Origin: Coturnix japonica
Lineage: Eukaryota; Chordata; Aves; Galliformes; Phasianidae
NCBI RefSeq assembly: GCF_001577835.2
Contig: NC_029516.1
Coordinates: 67,069,356 to 67,133,355, forward strand
Direction: 5' to 3'
DNA length: 64,000 nucleotides
Below are positions 12,563 to 24,168 of the stretch, piece by piece. How positions within the stretch are numbered: position 1 is the first letter of the stretch; the number at the start of each line of letters is the position of its first letter. Below the pieces are notes generated by a model. The model made no database searches, was not told where the DNA came from, and saw only the letters and a list, made by a program, of their open reading frames with translations. The position numbers were made by a program, and so were the translations under genes.

Positions 12563-15389
12563 TGAAGTACTTAAAATTACCGCTAAACCAGCACTTAAGA
12601 ACTGCGCTGCCAAAGCATCAATATTAATTGCCACGTTGTTGCTCACAGATCTTAATGCAGAAATAACTATCTTTTTTATATACTTTACAAATATTCAAGA
12701 CAATTTCATACATTTATTCTTGAATTGTAGGCATTTTCAATTTTATTTATTTTTTGCTCTTGTCCAAGACTTAGAACATCACATTTGGAGCACGCTGTTT
12801 CCAGGCTGGTGGAATTTTGCAGTTTTTTTTGTGACAGAACCTTGTTCTGGATGACCAACATGCATTCCTGCAACTCACAAACACAGGAATTGCAGATACC
12901 GATGCAAAGATGGTTCACTTATGCTGATTCCACTTCACACAGTGTATTACTGAATCCACCTTTGGGAATATAGTATATCCAGAGTCACAAACGACACCTA
13001 AAAAGACTGTTCTTCTGAAACAAGATCTCTCTAGATCAGACAGGCAATCTACTATTTGCAGACCGTGAACTCTTACTTGCTAATAGACATATAATCTTTT
13101 TGACAGCCTCAATGATTTGAATCAAGTGCATGCCACAACCCACCACTGTGCAGCAACTGGAGAAATGATGCATAGACATACTGTAGCATGGTTTACAAAT
13201 ATTACTGTAAGAATTGCAATTAGTTTGGTCACTTCTTAGCATTCCCTTTAATAACCTTTTATATAAATAACCCCATCTACTGGCAGGACCCGATTTCTTG
13301 ATGTTGGATAGAGTGGCACTGAAAGACACAATCCAAAGCCTTTTAAAGGATTATTATTTTCCAATTATCTACGTAGAATTTTGATTTAGCGATTTTGACA
13401 GACATGATTTTTGAAAATAAGATGATGCCAAGACTGAGATCAGAGTGAGATAAATTTCAAAGGTATGTTTTGTGAAAAAAAAAAGGGATGAATGAAAAGT
13501 CAGAGAAAATTGGGCTTAGTAAATCTACCAATTGCAGGTATTTTCCAAAAGCTTCACACTGAGAAAACACTTATTGTTACGTAAATTCCCCTACAGCAAG
13601 AAAAGATCTAACCTCATGAAACATGTACTTACTCTGAAAAATAAATAGAAAAGCGAAATAATTCTTGACAGACTTATTTCAATAGAAAGAGACCAGGCCA
13701 ACCATGATGCTGTAAGGGACTGTAGAACAAGATCACTCAAAGTAGAAAACATCTTATGCGTAAATGGAAGGCAGTGCATTTGGATGCTGCTAAGGCCCAA
13801 GGCTCTCTCTGTGCTTCCTCCTTGTTCTGCTAAAGCTGTTTAACCAGCACACATCTCAGAAGACATCTAGTTAAGTAAAGACAAAAAATGGGAATCAAGG
13901 AGAGGAATAACACAACACTGACCTCCTAGTTATCACAAATGTTATCCTTAGAGACCTACCTTTTCCTTTGGGTACTTCTGTTTCACCTTTGTTTGGAAGC
14001 AGTTCCAAGTACATCAGCTGGCAATTTGCTGTAAAGGTGGGTTTTTGGTTTGTTTTTTCCATGTGTCATTTTAGTAAGCTAAGAATTCACAAATGAGGCA
14101 GGCAGGTACTAGAGAAAGAAGGCAAGTGACTTCCCTAAACTCACTTAGCCCAGTTCACTAGGCCCCACTTCACTCAGGGCTTTGTGATTCCATGTGGATA
14201 AAATGAGTTTACATTTAACAATGCCTCCCTGTTTCTGAGAAACAGTCTTTGATCCATCGATACTCTGTCATTCCTTCCATAAGGCAATATGCACATTATT
14301 TTTAGTATGCATGTATTTATTAGTATGTTGTTTAATCATGTATATACTATGCAGTTAAAAATTAATCATACCATATATATTTTTTTTTTACCTTAGGTAA
14401 TACCTTGCTTTTGCCTCCATAACTACTTTGAGCAATAGGATCTTGCATTCTTTTAACACTATCGTGTACATCATGCAGTCAGATAACATGAGTTATGTAA
14501 ATGCAAATACAGTTGTTTACGACAAAATCCTTCAATTAATACAGGGCCAATTCTAGCATCTGGCATAATATGCTTAGATGGGAAACTGTCTAAAAAGTCA
14601 GTCTCATGACTCAGTAACAATCACTTCAAGCTTTATAAATCCCACATGTACACAGGACATCACAGTTTTCAACTAAGATTAAGACTAAGGAGCCCAAGCC
14701 AAGATGCCATTGTCTGAGCCTAACTAATATTATTGACTTCCAATAAGTTATCCCCATATTTGCAGAGCTGTATACAAAATTTGGAAGTTAACTGCAAAAG
14801 TAAGAAAAACAATTACTAAGAATCATTAGACTATATATTTTATTCTCTTTTTTTTTTTCAAAATACATTTTAAATACAATTTCTATCTAAAATACATTAA
14901 AAAAAAACAATTAAAAACACATTTAAGATATGCAAACCTTAAATTCTGAAAGTGAAGAAGAGGGGATAAGAGTGATGACTTAAGTCTTCCAAGAAATATT
15001 TTTAAACACCACTTTCACTTGTATTAAAGAATCTATTTGAGATAGTGAATTCCATAATTGACATAGTGCTGATTAGAACATTTTAATGCTGAGTTCACAT
15101 AGCAGAGAATTAGAGAACAGGTATTTTTGAGTATAACTCATAATGAGTTGATGACCCAGATGTTACCTTGATTAAATAGTATTATGCAGTAGCACTTAAG
15201 GACGCCTAGAATTTTACAAAACAAAACTCTGTAATATCAGAAATGTACCTAAACAACTATCCTAGAAAACCAACGATGTCATGAAGCTTTTGTTGCCCAG
15301 TGGCTTTCCACACTCTGTTTATACAGAAAATGTGTTCCCAAGTCTTTTCCAAACACAGTCCTTCAACATGGCAACTTGTCACTGACCAC
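12563..15389. other. Intergenic and probable RAD51AP1 3' untranslated region
   Basis: The part nearest 15389 is expected to be the 3' untranslated region of RAD51AP1. TTTATT at 14839-14844 (AATAAA on the - strand, about 550 bases after the stop) is a candidate poly(A) signal. A poly(T) run lies at about 14849-14860. No gene was recognised between 12.6 and 14.8 kb, and no DYRK4 kinase motif was found. Confidence 0.5.
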
Positions 15390-18300
15390 TTATCTGCTGG
15401 TGGGATTGGGATGCAGTGGTTTGACTCTTGCTAGTCTGGAAAGGCCAAGCCTAAGACACTGAGTAGGTGATTTAACTGAAGCGTATTTCACAGAGTTGTT
15501 ACTTGTTCCTGTTGCAGCTGAAAATAATTTTAAAACAAAAAGTTTTAAGAACATGAAGAAAAAAAAAAATCATATAAATCTAATCTTTTCATTGCTTTCA
15601 AAGCAAAAAAGGGTATTCTAAAGGCACAGCAAAAAGAACTGAAGGATATACCATGAAAGTACAAGAAAATTAGCATGTTCACGAGGAATCAATCGATTCT
15701 GTAGCCAAAGTAGCAGGCAGAGCTCACATTTTTAAAACACCAGCAAGGCAGCAGAGAAATAACACCACATGGCATTGGAGGGGCACAGAAAACCTGCACA
15801 TAGTCTACTGGGCATTTTCAGGTCTTCCACAGACAATCACACAATGTCAAGGGAGAAATGAAAGTTTTAGAGAAAGGAGTCAAAGAGGAAAGAAATGCAT
15901 GCAGAAAAGGAATATGAAGGGAAACCGAAGTAAGAATAAGTCAGAAGCAGTATGTGTAAACATCCTAAACTGTTAAAACTTCCAAATATTAATTTTACTG
16001 AAGCAGTTAAAACACTTCAACACATTTCTAATGTTATTTTAGAATGCAAAACGACACAGCACATACCAGAGCTAAAGAAAACTCTAATAAGAGCGAAGGG
16101 GACACAATACAAGCTTTTGCTTACAATCTGATCTATGCTCTGGAGGGCAGTAGTTGCTCTGAAATACAGTTTATTTGTTTGCGTGCTTTTAAGAGGCATT
16201 TCTAAAAACAACAAATCTATCTGTTACAAACTTTAACGTACCTGGTGGTGTCCATTTGGGCTTCCTGTTTGTTACAGGACTTGATGTGCATAAAGGCCTT
16301 CCAACTGGTTCTGCAGATGTGGACATCTTTTGTGCTTGCTTACATTTCAGTTCTATTACATTTGAAGGAGTAAATACAGATAAAAATGAAAGCTTGGAAA
16401 AGACACTTTTACTGAGAAATCATGACGCTACATAAGATGACAGATCTCTTTAATGCAAGACGTCTTTGAACTGACTGAAATGAACGTATATGTTAATAGA
16501 CGATCATGTCTTCCAACCAACAATACATATTCAAACAGTTACACTTTGGTTTGTTAAAAAGCACTGCAGCTATTCCTTGTTAAAAGATATTCCAGATACT
16601 GAATTGATAAGAGGGAAGGTTCTTCTGCCAGCTACATAAAACAAACCATTCCTTGTCACAATTAAAACCAAATGTAAACTAATTTACTAATGTAAACTCA
16701 TGCCTGAAATTGAAACACATTATCAAGTCAGACAAGATTAACATGACAGAAAGAATTTTCTTAAGCTGTTTAGGCAAAACTAAATTGTGTTAGCAATACA
16801 GAGAAAAATTTAAGTCTGAAGGACATGAATTTTTTTTTTTTTTTTTTTTTTTTTGAAGAAATAAACCTCCCCTTTTTTTTTTTTTTTTTTTTTTTTGAAG
16901 AAATGAACTCTGCCTATTCAGTTTTGTCTGTTTTTACTGTAAGCAGTGTTTATTTATCTTAAAGATTTTTTTCATTCAGATTTTTTGTCATCTTCCCTTA
17001 ACTCTATAGAGTCAGTTTGTCAGCCTAATTTATCTGCCACTGCAGGTCTCTTTCAAGGTACTTCGTTTTTAAATAAGAAAAGTTTTTATGAATATAAAAG
17101 CAAAAAAAAAAAACAAACCCATAAAATATTTATTGTGAAAGGTACAGATTAAAACAAAGGAACCTTTATGCTAAAATAAGTATATTTCAAATTCATAGTA
17201 GAAACTTACCAGTAGTAGTATTCTCAGATTTAGGAGTCTTATTTTCTTTTCCAGACTGCCTCTTTATTTCCTTTTTATTTCCTTTGAATTTCATATTTTC
17301 CATAGCAGAGTCCTCATCATTACCTTCACTATAATCTGAATCTACTTCTGATTCCTCATCTACGGCAAAGAAAAAGGATCTCAACACTTCAGAGGAAATA
17401 GCAATTTCTATTATTCTAGATAGGGTCTTCTAATCTTGTGCTGAATATGTGAAGAATTAGGGCATAAGGTTGAATAATATGAGGATGGTAACAAAGATAA
17501 TTCAAAAGGCTATTTGTAAAGCACAGTGATGCCGTGGCTGGAAAAGAAGGAGCAATCTCCACTAGGAACAATCTTTAAGAGATGCTGCCTCAGTGGGAGT
17601 CAGCCCTTAAAGGAGGTCTTAGAGGGGGTGGAGTCGAGCTCCACCCCTTCTGGGAGCACAGCTAGATTACTCTCACCTGTGCTCCCACAGCTGACCCAAC
17701 ACTTGCCTCAGCTGATTAATCAGAGGTTCAGGCTGTGATTACCAATTTCCCATACACAGGGTATATTAAGAATACAGTAAAATATATTTATATGTTCAAG
17801 TATGAAGGAAATAGCTATCATAAAATATTATGTATTTCTCTCCCTGTATTCCAATATTTCAACACTGGCATAAAATGCAATTAACGGTTATCAGTTAAAA
17901 AAAATCTGCATGTACTAGATGAAAAAGTTAACATCTGTCAGGGATTCTGATTTTCACATAATTTTGTTCACAAATATTTGAAGAGGGAAAATACGTCAAA
18001 TTTCAGCTGCAGGAAAGATTTTACATATTTATTATTTAAATAAATTATAAAAAAATGCACTAGCAAATCTAAGGAATAAGACACAAGCAGGAATTTCTGG
18101 ACTATGCTCCAAATATTTTAACTGATAATTTTGGAAATATTTTCCAGTAAGCCTTCTGTAATGGATAAAGACTGGATAGAGACACGTCAGCCACTGAGGA
18201 ATAAGAGAGATAGAGAACTACAGACATTTAATAATTAGATCCTAGCGGAATCATACTGACCTACAACCAGATGCAGTAAGGTTTTCTGAGAGCTGAGAAT

Positions 18301-21300
18301 GAAAAGAAGGTGGGCTACATTCTTCTTTAATAAGCTTAGATAAAGCCAAAACTGAAAGAACTAACATATGATACTTCTCTGGAATACAACTGCAAAAATA
18401 TACAGAGGATCTTTCAAGAGACCATTTTTCCCCAGAGTGTGAGTAGAAAAATGATTTTCTGACATACTGCAGCATATATAAGTACAATGATTTCTGCTAG
18501 TTTAGGGAATGTGAATAAATAAGCCCCAGTGTCTAGATTTAGTGTCAAAGTGCACTTCAGATATCACAAGTATTAAAATGTTTCAGTAAAGAGGAAGATA
18601 AACAAAGATGAGTATGCGTTTCAGTGAACAAATAACCTAAGTTTAACTCATCACATTCAATACACATCTAAGCAGAGGGTTGTTACCGACAACTTACCTG
18701 GTACAGTCACTGGTTCAGAGTCAGTAACATGATCTCTGTTACAGCTGTCAGTGGTCAGTAACTTCTGATGCGAGAAAGCTGTAAATGATGTTGTCATTTG
18801 CCTGCAGCCATTCCTAGGTAAGTCATCATCTAGAACCGGACTGAGACCTATAAAAAAGAAGGTGGTCTAATTAATCCAAATTCATAGTAACTCTGCTTAA
18901 AGAGAAGCAGGTTTTTGAGTACTGAGGCTCTGAACTCATTTTTGTTTTTCTAAAGTACACTATTAGAGAAGCATATTATCTGTACCTGTTTTTATGACAT
19001 TCTCACTTTACTTTAACTGATCAAACTGTACTTTCTGGTAGTAAAAGGGATCAGTCTTTATCTGTAATCAAACTAACTAAATGACAGAAAGCCAAAATAC
19101 AATCAGAAATATGCAGAAGTTTCCAGTGGCACAGCAAATGTTTTGGACACATCTGACACTTAGATATTCCAGACACATTAAGAAATTGAGAGTAAGCATT
19201 GCTTCTTGTAAAAGTAAATAAACTCATCATCTAAAAACACTGTGTCTGTTGTTTCTTCCAGATAATATTTAGCAATCTATAACTCTTTCCTTCAGAATAG
19301 TTTTTTTTCCCAACATTAGGACTTCTAAATTTTTCAACATTAAGCAAATTTTAAAACATAGCCACTTGCTTTTTCCCTATGCAATTGAAAAACAGAAAAC
19401 ATGAGAAAGAAAAATGTATTTAAATGTGAACTTAAATACTATTTCTGACAGGACAGAGTATGAAAACAATTTACCTACAAGTTCACTGTCTACAATGCAG
19501 TTGGAAAAACAGGTGTCCTATCTCCTGATTCAATAATCTAATTGTTTTAGGTATCAGAAAATAAAATGTTAAGAATATAGAATAGTAGTATTTCAAAATG
19601 ACATTATAAACAGACAAGTGATTAAGAAATGAAAATAAAACTTTTCTCTCTCTCTAAACAAACTATTCAACAGATCTTATAGAAGATTTAATTGTATCAC
19701 ATTAAAAAACATTAATGTAAGAAGACAGGCGCCACCTGGAAATTCACATTTCCTTATCATGACATCTTGAAACAAAACATGACTTCCAATCTATTTTTTT
19801 TATAAGACAAGTCATGTTGAGTTCACCACATATAAACTGAGCATTGCACTGAACCGCACAATAACCTTGTTCTTTTGAATTTTGCACTTCATGAATATTT
19901 GCCGATTTTTCCTTGATGGACAAGGCCACAGTAACGTTCAAATCCCTCTCACAGAAACTGTCATCCAAGGATGTTCTGAAAAAACAAACGTGCAAAATAA
20001 TAGTAAAATGAGACAAGAGTTACTAACCTATTTCTGACTTGCTAAGATTTAAATATTTCTACAGAAATTAATATTTCAATATGTACTTTATCAAATATCC
20101 TACCACGAACTAGATCCTGAAAAGACTTCAAGAAAGTATCAACTGATATTAAAAGCACACAATATCTAAAAGTACTGTTACAAGAAAAAACAAGACCAAC
20201 ATCATCCATCTCTTGACTTCCACCTCTATAAAATAACAGACATAAAAATCATATATCACATCTGAGATATACACAAAAGGCAGTCCTGAACTTGAAAATA
20301 TGCAGTACGTTTAATGAAGATAAAGGGTAAAAAACCAACACACTTTCCATAACACTTTCTCATTTATAGCAGTACTTTCTTAACATTCTAACTCTTAAAA
20401 TAACATTTTGAGTCTTCGTTCTCAACTGCATAAAACTATAGGAAAAAAAGGAAAAATACTGTTTTTCAAGTCCTGATTTTTAGTATAAACATAGATAGCC
20501 ACATTTCAATATTTCTTACCTTCCAACGGGTAACTGTTTTTGTGATGGAGTCAATTCTTTTTGTGTTTTTTGCTGCTTCTTTTTCTCCTTTTTTGGTTCC
20601 TTAGGCTGCGTTCTGGATTTTTTTGTCAAAGGTGCAGCTATGCAGGCAAAGTCTTCATCTATGTAGGAGACATTAACAAGCCTTAATTAATTTTCCTTCT
20701 GTGTATTCTTCTATGTGGTCATAAAGAAGTCACTCAACTCAACTCAATTTCATCATATACTGAAAACACAAAACACACAACCTTTCTGAAATTAATTCTG
20801 TTTAAAAAAGTGGCAAGTGCAAATCTATTGATCTTCAATGCATTTTAAATGAAAATTTAACAAGAGGTCTTATGCCACTGTGTTAAAGGCGATTTTTATT
20901 AATGATACATGACAAATGGTTCAGTGTTGGTTTCTCAATAGCTGCAAGTTTCACCTTTTGATATACATAATATCAAATACATATACAATATATGTAATCA
21001 ATCATAATAGCAATCACTGTCATTCTTTTGTTTTAGTATCTTGGTGTTTTGGAAATTAATTACATTAGCCCCTCCCATTCATAAGAAATATAGACTGCTT
21101 CCTGGTTTTGAGCCTTCTCATATTGTCTCTCACCAAATACAAAACACATTCTCTGGTTTTCAAAAGAATATTAGAAGGTATAAAAACTTTATTTCTTCTG
21201 ACCAATTACAATGCAGTTCACAGTGCAAAATAAGGAAAAATACGATGTGTTTTCTAAATGCCATAGAACAGATACATGATACTTCTGAGATAAAAATCTA

Positions 21301-23965
21301 AGGGACAGAGGAAAACAAGCTTCCTTTTTTTTGTAGTATGACAAGTGGTCACTTAAAAAAAAAAAGTTACGAACTGTATTTAAACTTGTGAAACTCTGCA
21401 TTAACTCACATGACTTACAAGGGATCTTCAATATCACTTAACTTTTCTTTCCCCTTCCTATCACTTCAAACTGTTCAGTGGATACCAAAAACTGACAAAT
21501 AGCACAGGAAGATAGAAAAATAAACCAAATTCATGAAGGGAAATGATACAATACCCATTAGGGCTTAGAGGTAAAGGAGGATTGTCACGAAAACTAAGAG
21601 CCTACAATCTATTTTTCTTACCAATTCAACTCAAAATTTGATTGCTAAATTCTTATCCAAAATCCTTTAAGTTACAGAGCTGGATGAGAAATGTTAGACC
21701 TGTGCACAGCCAACTACATAACTCCCTTTACATTCTGATATGAAGTCTTGTGAAATGATCATCAGGAGGGCACAGAACAAGTAACTCTCTGAAAACTGAG
21801 GTAGGCAGAGAAACAGATTTTCCTGCAATCAAAAGACACAGTGCATTCAACAGATCCCTGGCAAACTGTTGTTATGCTTTGGCTTACAGAAATCATATTC
21901 TTGCTGAATTAGGATTTTCAACATGTTCAGTTTATATCCACTGAAAACAGTAATAGCCTTGTCACTTAACTAATGCATGAAAAAGAAGAACACTCTGCTG
22001 ATACTTTAGGTTGTAGCATTAGCGCTTGGCATTTCAGTTATGTACAGAAATACACCACTTACCACCATCTTCAAAGTCCCCAAATTCTGAATAATTAACA
22101 ATTTTCCTGTTCCTGTGGCAAAAGAACACAGTATTAGGCCCTTCGTATTGAGAATCCCTACTAGCTAATTCTTGATTTGGTTTGTATCATGTATTTAAGG
22201 AGAAAAGCAGCGTATGTCCAAATACATGTGTAACTATTACTATTGCATACAATATGGTTACTAAGAACAGAATAGCTTGGTTAGGAAGGGACAGTTCCAA
22301 CCCCCACTTCTGAGCATAGGGACACCTCCATCAGATCAGGCTGCCCATTAGGCCTACTTTGGCTTCTCTGGGCAGCCTGTTTCAGTGCCTCACCACCCTC
22401 ATGGTGAAGAATTCCTCCCTAATACTCAACCAAACCTACCCTCATGAAATTTGAAACAGTTTCCTCTTGTCTTCCTGAGAGTCCTATTCAGTTCTGTTGT
22501 ACGCTCTTGTATGGGAAATTGGTAATCACAGCCTGAACCTCTGATTAATCAGCTGAGGCAAGTGTTAGGTCAGCTGCAGGAGCACAGGTGAGAGTAATTT
22601 AGCTGTGCTCCTGGAAGGGATGGAGCTCGACTCCACCTCCTCTAGACCTCATTTAAGGGCTGACCCCCACTGAGGCAGCATCTCTTGGAGATCACTCCCT
22701 GGTGGAGATTGCCTCAGCTTTTTCCAGCTAAGGCATTGATATTGGTGTGTTTCCCTTTACCTTTTGAATATTTACCATCTTTCATATTATCCACCCTTAC
22801 AGCTCTCTTTAGGTGCTATTAGGCTACTATAGGGTCTTCCCAGAGTCTTCTTGTCCCCAGGCTGAACAAGCTAAACCCCCTGAAACTGCCTTACTCCTAA
22901 GTGCTCCAGCCCTGATATCTTCATGGCCCTCATCCAGACCTATTTCAACAGCTCTTCATCCTTCCCCTGTTGAGAGCCCCAAGCATCAACGCAGTTTTCC
23001 AGATGGGCCCTCGTGAATGCGGAGCTGAGGGCCCTGCCCTGTTGGCCATCCCTCATTTAATACAGCCCAGGGTACAGCTATCCCTCCTGGGCTGGAATTG
23101 CACACTGTTGGCACATGTTGGGACATGTTGGGTTTTTCATGAACAAACAATCCCAATCCTCTGCAGCGCTGCTCTCAATCCATTCATCTTCATTCCTGAA
23201 TAGCTCCTAAGTAAGGGTTTTTGCACAGAATCACAGAATTGTAGGGGTTGGAAGGGACCTCTAGAGATCATCGAGTCCAACCCCCTGCCAAAGCAGGTTC
23301 TCTATACCATGTTGCACCGGTAGGTGTCCAGGTCTTGAATATCTCCAGAGAAGGAGACTCCACCACCTCCCTGGGCAGCCTGTTCCAGTGCTCCGTCACC
23401 CTCACTGTAAAGAAGTTCTTCTGCACATTCGTGCTGAACTTCCTATGCTGTAGTTTCATCCCATGTTGTTGTTTCCCTTATGGCAGCACACACACAACTC
23501 CTTGGAGATCGATTCCATTCCACGGTCACTTTCAGACCGAGGAGATGAGGCTGCACGTCACACAAGCGACGGGCAAATGCAGCGCGCGCGCGCCACAGGC
23601 TTTCGAAGAAAAACCAGCTCGGCGCCGTTCGGCTCACATCCCAACCCGCCTGAAGGAGGCACGGCAGCCATCACAGTATATACACACAGTATCACAGTCT
23701 TGGGCTGGTTGGAAGGGACCTTAGAGATCATCGAGTCCAACCCCCGGGATTCGAGCCTCTGTGTAGCAGGGCAGCACTTCGACCACTTGCGCCACAGGGA
23801 GGATTCGAACCCCAGTCTCCAGTGTTGCTAAGTGGCGTCCTTAACCACTGCGCCACCGGGGCACACACGGTCCGCACAACACGCACTTGTGCCCCTTGTC
23901 CCTCCGCGCGGCTCGGCCAGACCCGACCCCAGACCCGTCACCCACCTCCTCGCCATCCCGGCCAT
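15390..23965 (-). CDS. RAD51AP1: RAD51-associated protein 1, eight coding exons
   Basis: RAD51AP1 is a nuclear DNA-binding cofactor that stimulates RAD51 strand pairing and D-loop formation in homologous recombination. Exons in transcript order: 23946-23965, 22063-22112, 20520-20658, 19866-19975, 18698-18847, 17210-17359, 16242-16352, 15390-15517. All have AG/GT borders and compatible phases, and the lengths sum to 858 bases, a closed frame of 285 residues. Recognised blocks are RKIVNYSEF (start), DEDFACIAAPLTKKSRTQPK, SLDDSFCERDLNVTVALSIK, an acidic SDYSEGNDEDSA stretch, KPKWTPP, and the RAD51-binding C-terminus VKSPTQCLRLGLSRLARVKP followed by LHPNPTSR and the stop. The start is inferred from the only in-phase ATG before a GTGGGT donor in the CpG island (MAGMARR). 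Human is 335-352 residues; the bird form lacks a counterpart of the basic KRKAASKAAAQQRK stretch before the acidic region. The exon 4 donor (CAAG/GTTATT) and exon 7 acceptor are the least certain. Head to head with C12orf4. Confidence 0.94.
16830..16908. repeat. Duplicated poly(T) unit in RAD51AP1 intron 7
   Basis: Two T runs (16830-16854 and 16873-16896) are each followed by GAAGAAATRAAC, so a roughly 36-40 base unit is present twice in tandem. Confidence 0.9.
17515..17756 (-). mobile_element. Short solo LTR, reverse copy
   Basis: Inverted relative of the element at 22508-22801. On the - strand it starts TGTATGGGAAATTGGTAATC and shares the internal hairpin (GGAGCACAG...CTGTGCTCC) and the GAGGCAGCATCTC stretch. 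It starts TG and ends CA, but its 3' part is shorter than the other copy and I see no target duplication. It is an LTR fossil in RAD51AP1 intron 5 with no internal genes nearby. Confidence 0.6.
22265..22507 (-). mobile_element. CR1 LINE, part 1 (interrupted by an LTR)
   Basis: CR1 3' untranslated region and ORF2 end in reverse orientation (GGTTAGGAAGGGACAGTTCC, then GGGCAGCCTGTTTCAGTGCC). It breaks at GCTCT where the LTR starts and resumes at 22802. Lies in RAD51AP1 intron 1. Confidence 0.8.
22508..22801 (+). mobile_element. Solo LTR with 5-bp target duplication
   Basis: A 294 bp element beginning TGTATGGGAAATTGG and ending CCACCCTTACA. It is flanked on both sides by GCTCT (22503-22507 and 22802-22806), a direct target-site duplication. 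TG...CA ends and a 5-bp duplication fit a retroviral-type LTR. A CATTTAAGGG box may be the TATA-like element. It sits inside a CR1, so it is younger than that CR1. No internal retroviral genes are present. The family name is not assigned. Confidence 0.7.
22802..23200 (-). mobile_element. CR1 LINE, part 2 (continuation after the LTR)
   Basis: Continues the CR1 interrupted at 22507, from the conserved GGTCTTCCCAGAGTC stretch into ORF2-derived sequence (CCAGATGGGCCCTCGTGAATG and onward). The right limit is approximate. Confidence 0.7.
23226..23463 (-). mobile_element. CR1 LINE 3' end, well preserved
   Basis: Starts CACAGAATCACAGAATTG, followed by GGGTTGGAAGGGACCTCTAG and GATCATCGAGTCCAACCCCC, then through the 3' untranslated region. 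The - strand frame at 23268-23459 reads [20 protein letters not shown], typical of the CR1 ORF2 end. This subfamily supplies the 3' tail of the SINE just downstream (23671-23862). Confidence 0.88.
23671..23862 (-). mobile_element. tRNA-derived SINE with two tRNA-like units and a CR1 tail
   Basis: Read on the - strand. Unit 1 begins GCCCCGGTGGCGCAGTGG, with pol III box A TGGCGCAGTGG and, 33 bases later, box B GGTTCGAATCC. Unit 2 follows directly (CCTGTGGCGCAAGTGG..., box B-like GGCTCGAATCCC). The element then changes into the 3' end of CR1: GGGTTGGACTCGATGATCTC, TAAGGTCCCTTCCAACC, then GACTGTGATACTGTG repeats. The tail matches the neighbouring CR1 at 23226-23463, as expected of a SINE mobilised by that LINE. 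A second copy is at 61.55 kb. It lies in RAD51AP1 intron 1, about 80 bp from the exon 1 donor. Short ACACAC runs flank both ends and may be a target duplication or chance. The tRNA of origin is unresolved; the GTGGTTAAGG D-loop recalls Ser or Leu tRNA. Confidence 0.82.
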
Positions 23966-24119
23966 CGCCGCGGCAGCCGGCGACAGCCACCCGCCGTTGA
24001 CGCTGCTCGCAGAACGGCACATTCGCCGCAAAGAGGAGGGGCGAAGGCAGCCGGTTCTACGGCGTCGAATCTGCGTCTGCGAATGTGAAACTACTGAAAG
24101 GAAGGGAGGAGGTCCCGGC

Positions 24120-24168
24120 GTCGGCCCTTCCCGGGCGGACACATTGAATTACCGCATCCAGAGCACAG
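24120..24168 (+). other. C12orf4: C12orf4 non-coding exon 1 (5' limit unknown)
   Basis: A strong donor GAGCACAG/GTGAGA follows GC-rich sequence opposite the RAD51AP1 start. The next acceptor in phase with the coding exon is at 25653. The start given is a placeholder, as the transcription start cannot be read from sequence. Confidence 0.55.

Noticed and set aside
19744-20016. 90-codon open frame ending at a stop as an alternative RAD51AP1 terminus
   Set aside because: It contains exon 4 but runs on past a phase-compatible donor; only splicing at 19866 keeps the frame with exons 5-8.
23740-23862. Genuine tRNA gene in the tRNA-like segment
   Set aside because: No complete acceptor stem closes either unit, and both continue into a CR1 tail as in the 61.5 kb copy; a SINE explains it better.
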